Assembly (NCBI GenBank): GCA_036877525.1
Contig: JAZGTH010000035.1
Coordinates: 392,001 to 456,000 of the forward strand
Direction of reading: 5' to 3'
Length of the DNA: 64,000 nucleotides
DNA from: Chromobotia macracanthus
Taxonomy: Eukaryota > Chordata > Actinopteri > Cypriniformes > Botiidae
The notes beneath the pieces are model-generated. The model saw only the letters and a program-made list of their open reading frames with translations. It was not told the DNA's origin and made no database searches. Both the position numbers and the translations under genes were made by a program. Below, one piece after another: positions 1 to 8,260 of the stretch; position 1 is the first letter of the stretch, and each line of letters opens with the position of its first letter.

Positions 1-101
1 CACAGTTCAGACCTAACATACAAACTCTTTCCTCACTTCCATGAAAAGATCATGATCCATGAAATATCCTCCAAGGTAGTCAACCTACAATTTTGCCACG
101 C

Positions 102-344
102 GAGAAATGCTCCTGGGTCAACATAGTTTGTTGACCCAAGATATCATTTCAGAAAACACTACCCTTTCTCTTAACAATAACTTATCTGTAACATTTGAGG
201 GAAATTATATATAAATAACAATGGTGTAGAAGCACCTAACCCTGGTTGTAAACCTAACCTTTACATTAGCCGCTAACTTATCCCTCAAATCTGATCTTGG
301 AATGTTGTCCAAGGGTCAACGATGTCGACCCAGGAATATCTCTC
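102..344. repeat. MITE-like element with terminal inverted repeats
   Basis: The left end contains TCCTGGGTCAACAT (111-124). The right end contains its near-perfect inverse, ATGTCGACCCAGGA (322-335), one mismatch in 14. The match continues weakly outward and inward, including a second GTTGACCC motif on each side. The interior is non-coding. This fits a short non-autonomous DNA transposon. It lies downstream of the last visible abcb6 exon. Confidence 0.6.
114..138. repeat. Perfect 10-bp hairpin inside the MITE terminus
   Basis: TGGGTCAACA (114-123), a 5-base loop TAGTT, then TGTTGACCCA (129-138) form a perfect inverted repeat. It is nested in the left terminus of the element at 102-344. Confidence 0.8.
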
Positions 345-485
345 ACTTGGCAAAGTCATGAAAGCCCTCAATTACACTCTCTACACTCTGTAGTGGGAAA
401 GGATTTAATTCAATATACAAAAATGGCAGACTTCAATTTTAATATCCATAATCCAGTGAATAATTCACAGTGTCTGTCTCCTCAC

Positions 486-590
486 CTTTGAGATGTCCTG
501 ACCATCAATGAGAACGCAGCCACTCTGTATGTCATAAAACCGGAAAATCAAGCGGATGATGGTGCTTTTTCCTGATCCTGATGGACCAAC
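486..590 (-). CDS. abcb6: abcb6 exon: Walker A of the nucleotide-binding domain
   Basis: The exon is 105 nt, 35 codons, phase 0 at both ends. It follows a CCACAG acceptor and ends CAAAG before GTGAG. It encodes VGPSGSGKST, the ATP phosphate-binding P-loop, followed by RLIFRFYDI and LIDGQDIS, all typical of ABCB6/ABCB7-type domains. It is the last exon of the gene inside the window. Confidence 0.93.
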
Positions 591-3500
591 CTGTGGAATA
601 AGGAATTAAAGAAGGGAAACAGCAAGCATCTTTCCAGACTAACTTCATTCCAGAAATGTTACTGTTCTTATCCATCATATTCTCATCTCACCAGTGCTAC
701 TGTCTGACCGGGCATCACTGAGAATGAAACATCACTGAGAATCTCTTTTCTATAGATACAAGTCAAAGACAAAAAAAATCACATTTAAAGTGGCCAATTA
801 AATGTTATGAAAACACTTTTGGCTTTTAATTTATTCATACACAAATCATACAGCTATAAAAGTGGTGCAGTGTTTCCTGCACCACTTTTTCACAGTAGTG
901 ATTAGGCAATTTGAATTTAATGTGATGAGTTTGAAAAAAGCATGTACTGCAAAATTATGTTAAGACATTTTTCTATTTTATTTTTTGCACAAACAAACTA
1001 ATATAGTCTTATCCATGAAAGAATGTCTCTCATAAGCATAGTATTAGTGAATCATACAAAAAGACTAAATCTAATGAATCCACTGAATAAACTCACTGAA
1101 TCCATCACAGCATTTACTAAATGAACACGTGACTCACTGAAGGTTTTCCTTTCAGTCATGTCTGACTCAGGATGAAGCAACTGTTCTGTGAACCAAAGGT
1201 TCCAGACCTTAAATTGGTTTAATTAAAAACGGTTCTTCATATGATAACATGTTCCATATGTTGCAACATGTTCTAAGTGAGAAAATGTGTAATATTAATG
1301 ACATAGTTACCATAGGTTACCAGAACAGTATACTTGTTTTAGATCAGAGGAGGGTTGAACTTGTAAAAAGGGTGGATGAAAGTGGTGGGTGAAACCCCCA
1401 GTACAGAAATAGCATTCTGTAAAACACACAGCTATATACTGTACTATTTATAATACAGCTACTATATACTGCTATATCACTGGATATTATTAGTAACAAC
1501 TGCCTTCATTGACATTAGCAGGACTCACCCTGCAGTGTAACTAAAGCACACATTCTGGAAATCAAATTTTCCCCTCTGTGAACAACAGGTCTCCTGCATT
1601 CGCATCATCCTTTACCTACAAGAGGTGAATCTGGAGGTTAGAGAGAGATTTCTGGGTGGGTATGACAGGACAGAGGAAACTGAGAAACTAAGCATAGGGC
1701 ATGCAGCCAATTAGACAGAACTGAAGAATGCATTAAAACTGAATTCATGACAAAAATGCTGAGGCCTTTCTAGTCAAGTTCAAGAATCAGTTTGCAAATG
1801 AGCCGTGACAGTTTTCTAAAATATATAAAGAAATCTAAAGATCAAATGAAGGTTTTAGTAACATCATTAGCATATGAATGGAATCTAAAGAAACTGGGAG
1901 TGGCGAAGAACAGCCGGCTGTGGGGTGTGTAATTTTAGGGAAGGTGGTTCCCAAAGGACGGGGTAACTTGAGTCAGTGCAGAAAGAAAACGCAATAAATC
2001 AGCACTCACTGACCCACAAGACCAGCTATAGACCTTCTGGACACTAGAAAAACAACTATCCCATCCAGCAGGACTCTAACATGACCACTTACCTCTTTCT
2101 CCTCTGTTAGGATATCAAACATGCTCTCCATATCAACAAAAGCACTTTGTATTATTCTGTGCAAACAAAACAGTAAAACAAGAAACAAACAAAAAAGATT
2201 TGGTAACTATAAACATGTCTCAAACTGTAAACAGGTAAAAGAGAAAATAAACAAATGAAAATTTACTTTTGAACCCTTCATCTATAATCTCACCTATAAT
2301 ATGTACCAAACCAGTTGAGTGGCGTGTAAAGCTGGATAATGTAGGTTCCAAAGAGAACATAGTCACCAACCTATGACAACAACAACCTAAGATTAACAAT
2401 GCTTTAACAACTGATGCACTAACACTAGCTGAAGCACTACAACTAGATTTAGTGACTAGACAAAGAAATGTGGTGCTTGTCTGTGCAAAACTTATTTATT
2501 AAAAAACTTATTATGACTTAAAACGTCATTTTACGGTGGTGTGGGTGGTTGCCAAGTTGATGCTATTATGTTGCTAGGTCTATGTGGTTGCTAGGGCTGT
2601 GTGGTTACTAGATATCACTTGGGATATGCCTCATTCATAGTAGGTCTATGTTTTTGCTGTATTTTCAGCCAGGCTTAAAAAATGTAATGGCACCTCTCCT
2701 TAACAAACCACAACATTTATCTGACATGTCTGTAGCACAAAGGATGCCGAATTAACAAATTACCTGTGAAAGTTTAAAACGGTTAGTGGTTTGTTCAAAA
2801 CTCTAACCCTATGTTTATTGATGCTAATATTGATGTTTGCCTTAGCAAGCAACACTGATAAAATCACTGAAAGTGAGGCAATGGCAACGTTTTTGAAACA
2901 TGCGCAGATGTACCGTACTTGAAACTTGTCTACTGTAACATAGTATGCACAAAGTAGGGATCCAGCCAACAACCCCAATCCAATAATGAGGTTCTGGGTT
3001 TGGTTTAGGAGTGCTAGTGAAGCATTGGTCTTCCATTCCGATATCTGAGAAGAAACAGAATTCAGGATCACCTCTGTGAACATCTTGTAAAGTTTACGTC
3101 TGGTGATAAATTACCTGATATTTTAGGATAGCACTCTCAAAGCGGCTGACTTCGAAACCCTCAGAATTATAGTACTTTACCTGAATGAAATCACACAATT
3201 TGTAATATTAGCAAGTGTTAACAATATTCCAAAGCCAAGCGGTACACAGTTACTTACAGTTTCAAAGTTGAGAAGTGAGTCCACTGCTTTTGACTTGGCA
3301 TTGTTGTCTTGAGTGTTCATGTCCCGTCTGTATTTGGTCCTCCATTCAGTGATGATAATAGTGAGAACTGAAAACAGATTACAAAGTCAAATTCAGCTAG
3401 ACATCAAAATGTGCCTGTGACTGTCAGCTTCTATAACGCTGTACGGTTAAAATGCGAGCTGACAGCAACAAAAGCTTCACAGCAGAGTTTACTAAAACAC

Positions 3501-6500
3501 CTGGTGTTAATATCTGTCTCAAGTGATCTGATCACAAGTGTTCAGCGCTAAATACGGGTGTAAACAGTGTCTGAAATGTTTTAAGATCAGATCACTCAAA
3601 TCCCATTCAGAGGTAGATAAAAAGAATGTGCTCACGTTGCATTTGTAGTCTAAATGCTAATTCGTACTTAACTGTCAATCAACAAGTGTGCCAAAACACA
3701 GTTTCAAACTTTTTTTGGTTTCACTGAAAAACACCTGATCAAGCTGCAAGTATACAGATCTTGACTGTGCCATACAAAATGACACAAACAATGGAATAAA
3801 ACAATGTGGTAAATAAATAAATGAAAATAAATGAGAATTAATAGATATCATGTGATGTATGCAAGCACATCAGGTTCGGTAATACAAGTACATGACTACA
3901 ATAGCTATCAACATTCCACCAGAACATTCATGGTAGGTTTGTGGTAGAGCACTGTGTTAGCAGCGCAAGAGGTTGTGGGTTCGATTCGCAGCACTATAAT
4001 ATCAATCTACTTTGATTTTGAATTAAATATAAACCTGCTATTCTGGTTTGCAAACCATTTATGTACATGTGTAATGAAAGCTAAATGTGCGCAGCTGCAC
4101 TAAGCATATTGTGCATACGACCAGGTTTGAGGTAATGGTTCCCATTATCTTCCTTCTGGAGGAACAGGACCCTGTTGTGAGGAAGGAAACCCTGTTGCGT
4201 TGCCATTTATATTTTGCTATTTCATTAGTCTGCATCATAGCATTCATAAAAGCTCATTTAATTAGCAATCTGCCTACCATACACCAACAATTTCATTAGC
4301 AAGCTAACAAATTCCTTAACTTGCTTGAAGCACATTTAAGATATGGTAAATAAACTAAAGCTGCCAAATTGAATTGTGTTAGCTTATGAAATTAATTAAA
4401 TATGGTGATGTCATTTTACAGTTGTTAAAATGCTTTTCCTATCATATCTTCATATGCAAAGACAACTATAATTAAACTATTCAAAGGTTAACAATAAAAG
4501 AATGGTTAAAATGCATTTTCAAAAAGACTATTTCGCACCATGAGACTTTCCAAAAGTATCTACCCATTTACCCACAATCAAAATTTAAATAAAGATCTTG
4601 ACATTAAAGACCATGCAGTTAATTTGTTAATTGATATTTTTTAATCCACAGACAACCGTTCACGTGAACATTACTTTGTGCTACACTCACCGAGGTAGAG
4701 GAACATGCAAATGAAGACGATGAGGCCGAACCAGGCACTGAAGTTTGTCACAAAATAGATGATGGCGATGACAATGTCAACAATAGTGGGTACAATGCTG
4801 AACACAATATAACTGTAATGCAAACCGAAAGTCAAAAATCTGACAACAACAATATGCAGCATGTCTGTGTTAAATTAACCTTGATCTTTGACTGTTTTAA
4901 GTAACATGCAGGAAATATCAAATCAAATTTCAAGTCTTAAAAATAACACCTTAGCAAGCTGTTAACTGAGGACGTGCCACGGTCAATGCTGCGCAGGACG
5001 TCTCCTGTGCGGCGCCCCAGGTGCCAGCGTAGAGAGAGGGAGTGCAGGTGAGCAAAGAGGCGGACTTGCACCACGCGGCTGGTGTATTGTTGGACATGCG
5101 TCCACAAGAAACTGCGTAGATTACTGACAAAGCCTGACATACCTGAGGGGTGAGAGACTGTTGGTTTGCAGACATAAATGCAGCATTCTATATGGTTCAG
5201 ATGCCTTTTCTTTGCACTCACCTACCCCTCCACCCTGCAAAAACTTCAGGAGGACGCAAACACACACTGTGATGGACAAAGTTTTCCAGGACTCCATCTC
5301 AGACAGCTGGTTCACTGTAATATTATGAATAAAGGAACACAGGGCAAGTTGGTGATGGCAAAGAACACGTCTTTGTGTGTTTGCAGTTTACAGAGCAGCT
5401 AAAAAATGTAGTAATATTGAAGAATGTTTGCATGTTAAGCATCTATGTGTTGCAAGGAAAACAACAGCATATAGGTTCAAAAATAATGTGTTGAGTAAAA
5501 AATAACAGAATTTTCATTTATGGGTAAATTACTATGGATTATTACTATCACTATCACTGTAATTGTACAGATATCCTCAGGGCTCTGAAGAGAAGACAAA
5601 GAGAACAATAACTGAAAACACATAACTGATGATTTTCCTATTAATGAGTGCATCTTCCCTGTAATCACACACGCTCAATGAAACTTTAACATCCTGAGTC
5701 ATGCATGACTTCATTATTTAACTTAAATTTAAGCCCAAAACTGCTATCTCACTGACTTTTATGTTAATTTGAAACATAAAAAAAATTAAAAAGCAAGCAG
5801 CCTGAGCCAGGAGCCAAAGAATAATGTATCTTAAGAGCAAACTCATTGGTCTGTTCTGGGAGCTGAGAAAGATCCTTGATCCGATTCATTTACATTCATG
5901 ACTGTTTGATTGTGCACTCTGAATCAAATGAGGAAAGAGAAAAATCAAAACAATAAAAGAAAATGCCCAGGGCCAAAGCAAAAACTTTCTTCCTGTCTCT
6001 TGAGCTGGGGGCGTAGAAATGGACGGTGAGAGAGCTGATTTTCATCCCTGGCATTGGGGCCAACGGAGCAGTGGACAAAAAGGCCCTTGTACCAGCGTGT
6101 TAACTCGGCTAAAAGCCTCTAATGCCCCCTAATCGTGACTGGCAGGGCTGGTAACCTCCTCTATTACCCCCTCAATCTCTCTTTGCCACACAAAAGCTCA
6201 CTTTTCTCCCAGCGCAGCTTTCATGTGCCTCCAAATGCAAAACTGTTACTGCTCTGATAATGAAGGACATACACATCACCAACTTCAGGAGATCAAATGA
6301 ACGACAGATGCTTAAAGAACGAGGATGATAAGAGAGAAAACCAATAAATGAACCAAGACTGGGAATTTTAAAACTGGGGTTTAAAGAAAGCAAAAGAAAG
6401 AAAGCGAACAGGAATAATAGAGAAAGAAGGCAGAAACAAAAAAAGTCCTGAGCCACAGACGAATTTAGCATAGTTGGGTTTTGTCCCATCTCCGTTTGTA

Positions 6501-7823
6501 AAAGTCTGATGCTTTTTGGCTTATGTGAACTAAGGGCTTTGACTTCACTGAGGGGTTTAAGGGGCTACTCAACCATCCAGCTGGCCTGCAAAAAGGGGCT
6601 AGAAAATCTGGAATGGGAGGGCCAATCTGTTATAACACAGGATATATATATACATGCATTAGTCAAAAAGTTTGTCCACATCTATTCATTGTTTATTATT
6701 ACTATTTTCAAGTCATTAATATGGTACAAGCCACCGTGGTATGGAAATTATGCTGTGGTATTTTCATTAGAATATTTTAGCTTTTATCAGCCACCTTTAT
6801 CAGCCTAAAGTACAGCTCTGCAAACTTTCTCATTTTCTCAAACAGCTACATAAGGCATCCAGCTGGGATGATTTATAAACAGTTCCCATGTATGCTAGAC
6901 ACTTTTTGGCTGCTTTTCCTTCATTTTCTGATTCAGCTCACCCATTGAAAAGAAAATAACAATGAAGTTTTAGTTTTGTGCACAAATTCATGAATATGTA
7001 AATATTAGTCTAAAAAACTATTTTCCAGCATTTAAACAGGCTCTTACATAAAAGGGGTGTTTAGAAAACGTTTTAGAAAACATAAATTCAGTCACCTAAT
7101 TTACATGGATCAGCTATTAACTTAATAAAAAAATCTCATCATATTTGCCCATATTTCTAAATAGTTCTGCAAATAAATTAAATCATTTATTTATTCCTGA
7201 TAACAAGGCACATGTTGAGCTGCTCCACTACCAGTTCTCCAGCAACATGGAAAATGCGGCCCTCTACTGGTCACATATGGTAATTTACAGATATTCGTAC
7301 CTACGTGCTGTGGAGTGAGTGTAATACTTCACATACTACATATGTTACCCTCTTTAATAATGTATGCATTTAATTGATAATGAAATTAATTCTGAAAGCA
7401 CACATTACATTATCTTACCTATATTCCTGCTGTAAATGGGCACAAACACAATGATGACACGCTCTAAGCACAGAAGTCCTACACACAGAATCACCAGACC
7501 CTGCAGCAGCACACTTCCCCTTGGCCACATGAATGGCACCAGCAGCCTCACTTTCCTCCTGAAGTCCTGCCATGCCGACCTGGAGATCACCTCCACACGG
7601 TTCTCTATTTGTTGATTTTGCTTTACATACAAGAGAATAAAAAGAGCAATACAGTTGAGACAGAGAAATAAATGCGGACGATGAAATAAAACAATCTCTC
7701 ATAACAACCGATGCGTCTTTTAACGATTGTTATGCTCACCTCTACAGTCAGTGCAAACGCTTGCTCAGTTTCATTTCCCAACGCAGACTGTTTCTTGTGT
7801 TTTTTATTGCATTTGCTTGCCAT
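486..7823 (-). CDS. abcb6: ABCB6-type ABC half-transporter, 13 exons seen, 3' end off-window, one frameshift
   Basis: ABCB6 is a half-size ABC transporter of mitochondrial, endolysosomal and plasma membranes, linked to porphyrin and metal-conjugate transport; it works as a homodimer. I found 13 minus-strand exons with GT-AG borders: 7823-7740, 7620-7419, 5314-5222, 5142-4950, 4812-4691, 3367-3258, 3180-3115, 3044-2919, 2370-2294, 2156-2093, 1615-1529, 749-692 and 590-486. Phases match at every junction, and without one extra base the lengths sum to 462 codons. Family signatures include [61 protein letters not shown] and Walker A GPSGSGKST. Q-loop, signature motif, Walker B and H-loop must lie left of base 1. 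The TMD0 domain was not found, and the exon at 1529-1615 is frameshifted. Identification as the ABCB6 subfamily is firm; whether the locus is functional is open. Confidence 0.9.
692..749 (-). CDS. abcb6: abcb6 exon: start of the nucleotide-binding domain
   Basis: This 58-nt exon follows a CTATAG acceptor and ends CACTG before GTGAG. It encodes EILSDVSFSVMPGQTVAL, the beta strands just before Walker A, which corresponds to the ETLQDVSFTVMPGQ stretch of human ABCB6. It is too short to appear as an open reading frame and was found by phase and motif. Confidence 0.88.
750..1528. other. abcb6 intron
   Basis: This is an AT-rich intron between the frameshifted exon and the exon leading into Walker A. 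Apart from the hairpin at 858-889 I see no further structure or coding sequence. Confidence 0.8.
858..889. repeat. Perfect 13-bp inverted repeat, 6-base loop
   Basis: AAAAGTGGTGCAG (858-870), loop TGTTTC, and CTGCACCACTTTT (877-889) are exact reverse complements. The repeat lies in the abcb6 intron between the exons at 692-749 and 1529-1615. No other function is visible. Confidence 0.85.
1529..1615 (-). CDS. abcb6: abcb6 exon with +1 frameshift and immediate TGA
   Basis: The exon has a TTGTAG acceptor and a strong GCAGG-GTGAGT donor. Its first 17 codons read VKDDANAGDLLFTEGKI, matching the family linker before the nucleotide-binding domain. The next codon is TGA at 1564-1562. Removing one T from the TTT at 1566-1564 restores DFQNVCFSYTAG, containing the A-loop tyrosine, and gives exactly the phase the 749-692 exon needs. 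Length is 87 nt where 86 would be in phase. If real, the frameshift ends the protein at about residue 396, without an ATPase domain. Confidence 0.82.
2093..2156 (-). CDS. abcb6: abcb6 exon: end of transmembrane domain, coupling linker
   Basis: The exon is 64 nt with a TTGCACAG acceptor and GAG-GTAAGT donor. It encodes IIQSAFVDMESMFDILTEEKE, equivalent to the IQTNFIDMENMFDLLKEE stretch of ABCB6 that leads from the last helix to the ATPase domain. It starts with one base completing an Arg codon split with the exon at 2294-2370. Confidence 0.92.
2294..2370 (-). CDS. abcb6: abcb6 exon: membrane segment
   Basis: This 77-nt exon has a GTCATAG acceptor and TATAG-GTGAG donor. It encodes [20 protein letters not shown] and then FGTYY, almost identical to ABCB6 ([20 protein letters not shown]). 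The last two bases begin the Arg codon finished in the 2156-2093 exon. Confidence 0.93.
2538..2625. repeat. GGTTGCTAG-type short-motif repeat
   Basis: The tract repeats degenerate copies of GTGTGGTTGCTAGG about every 15-25 bases: GGTTGCCAAG, GTTGCTAGG, GGTTGCTAGG, GGTTACTAG. Similar tracts occur elsewhere in the window on both strands. Confidence 0.6.
2919..3044 (-). CDS. abcb6: abcb6 exon: transmembrane helix region with LLNQTQN motif
   Basis: The exon is 126 nt, 42 codons, phase 0 at both ends, with a TTTCTTCTCAG acceptor and CAA-GTACGG donor. It encodes [19 protein letters not shown] and then [17 protein letters not shown], a hydrophobic helix. The family equivalent is [30 protein letters not shown]. 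Confidence 0.94.
3115..3180 (-). CDS. abcb6: abcb6 exon: cytoplasmic coupling loop
   Basis: This 66-nt, phase 0-0 exon has a CATTCAG acceptor and TATCAG-GTAATT donor. It encodes VKYYNSEGFEVSRFESAILK and then YQ, matching the [22 protein letters not shown] region that contacts the ATPase domain in this family. Confidence 0.92.
3258..3367 (-). CDS. abcb6: abcb6 exon: EWRTK coupling region
   Basis: The exon is 110 nt with a GTTTTCAG acceptor and GAAACT-GTAAGT donor. It encodes LTIIITEWRTKYRRDMNTQD and then [16 protein letters not shown], the conserved intracellular segment of ABCB6. Its first two bases complete a Val codon begun in the 4812-4691 exon. Confidence 0.93.
3368..4690. other. abcb6 intron with repeat relics
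   Basis: This 1.3-kb intron holds a pair of related motifs, AGTGATCTGATCAC (near 3521) and AGATCAGATCACT (near 3585), which look like the end of a fish interspersed repeat. It also contains the SINE head at 3930-3995. No coding potential was recognised. Confidence 0.7.
3930..3995 (+). repeat. tRNA-derived SINE head
   Basis: The sequence contains an A-box-like GTGGTAGAGCAC and, 35 bases on, a perfect B-box GGTTCGATTC. The spacing and the text between (GTTAGCAGCGCAAGAGGTTGTG) are typical of a fish tRNA-derived SINE 5' end. It does not fold as an intact tRNA and has no visible tail, so it is a truncated SINE rather than a tRNA gene. Confidence 0.65.
4691..4812 (-). CDS. abcb6: abcb6 exon: transmembrane helices
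   Basis: This 122-nt exon has a GCATTACAG acceptor and CTCG-GTGAGT donor. It encodes a strongly hydrophobic stretch including YIVFSIVPTIVDIVIAIIYF and AWFGLIVFICMFLYL, which aligns with the human ABCB6 helices around AWFGLIVFLCMSLYL. Confidence 0.93.
4950..5142 (-). CDS. abcb6: abcb6 exon: GFVSNLR / [12 protein letters not shown] region
   Basis: The largest intact exon of the core (193 nt) has a CCCCTCAG acceptor and CTAAG-GTGTTA donor. It encodes [51 protein letters not shown] and GTSSVNSLL, diagnostic of the ABCB6/ABCB7/HMT1 group and closest to ABCB6. GC content is clearly above the flanking introns, as expected of coding sequence. Confidence 0.95.
5222..5314 (-). CDS. abcb6: abcb6 exon: KFLQGGG segment
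   Basis: This 93-nt exon has a TATTACAG acceptor and GGTAG-GTGAGT donor. It encodes NQLSEMESWKTLSITVCVCV and LLKFLQGGGVG. The LKFLQGGG motif is characteristic of ABCB6/ABCB7. Its first two bases complete the Val codon split with the 7620-7419 exon, giving NIVNQLSE. Confidence 0.92.
5315..7418. other. abcb6 intron, about 2.1 kb
   Basis: This is AT-rich intron sequence. Short open frames on both strands show no family motifs and are probably chance. No TMD0-like exon is visible. Confidence 0.75.
7256..7272 (-). promoter_or_regulatory. CTCF-like core motif
   Basis: The minus strand reads GACCAGTAGAGGGCCGC, close to the CTCF core CCA(C/G)NAGRGGGC. It lies in the intron after the putative first abcb6 exon. 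This is a motif match only. Confidence 0.3.
7419..7620 (-). CDS. abcb6: abcb6 exon: first core transmembrane segment
   Basis: The exon is 202 nt with a TATGTAAAG acceptor and ATATAG-GTAAGA donor. It encodes SAWQDFRRKVRLLVPFMWPR, then GSVLLQGLVILCVGLLCLER and VIIVFVPIYSRNI. This matches the start of the ABCB6 core (STWRDFGRKLRLL, YLWPRGS, LVPIFYRNIV), which follows TMD0 in full-length proteins. Confidence 0.92.
7740..7823 (-). CDS. abcb6: Putative first coding exon of abcb6, lacking TMD0
   Basis: The reading frame opens with ATG at 7823-7821 and ends GTAGAG before a GTGAGC donor in phase 0, as the next exon requires. It would encode 28 residues rich in Lys, Asn and Gln, with no resemblance to the hydrophobic TMD0 of ABCB6. 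An in-frame TGA lies two codons upstream of the ATG, and no convincing polypyrimidine-AG acceptor is visible just upstream. Supported by phase only; an upstream TMD0 exon spliced to an internal acceptor cannot be excluded. Confidence 0.5.
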
Positions 7824-7989
7824 TGTTCAGTTTTGTACAAATGATCAGACTCTCAGAAATGTCATTTGAGTACATTGTCCCATGGGCTTTTAAGCGGATT
7901 TGTCTATAATTTGCATTTTACTTTGATAGCATGCACGCTTGTTATTAAACTGACAGTACTGGTAACCTATGCGGTACTCAGCTAATGGG

Positions 7990-8260
7990 AAACACTGCAT
8001 GTGTGTCATACGGTTAGATTTCACGACTTAGACCTGTGGTCATGTGGCTCTAATGTTTGCGACGCGTTGTAAATAGAAAATGCTGACGCTTTATAACGCC
8101 GAAAAGGCTGTTTTCCTCTATTGCTTTCTGTAAAGAATAGTATTTGTTGCTGGTACTTTCTCTAGGACAAAAACCTTTTTCCCCTTCGGAGGGCGCTCGG
8201 CGACACAGACAGCCACATCTTCAATTGGCTCCCATTTAAAGTGTCAAAACATTTTTTTGT
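7990..8260 (-). promoter_or_regulatory. Possible abcb6 promoter region
   Basis: This patch just upstream of the putative first exon has locally raised CpG density (around 8060-8105 and 8185-8215) in otherwise AT-rich DNA. On the minus strand it shows a CCAAT box (GAGCCAATTG near 8225) and a TTTAAA element. Position and composition suggest a promoter; there is no direct evidence for a start site. Confidence 0.28.

Noticed and set aside
3930..3995. tRNA gene
   Set aside because: A- and B-boxes are present but acceptor and anticodon stems do not pair, so it was called a SINE head.
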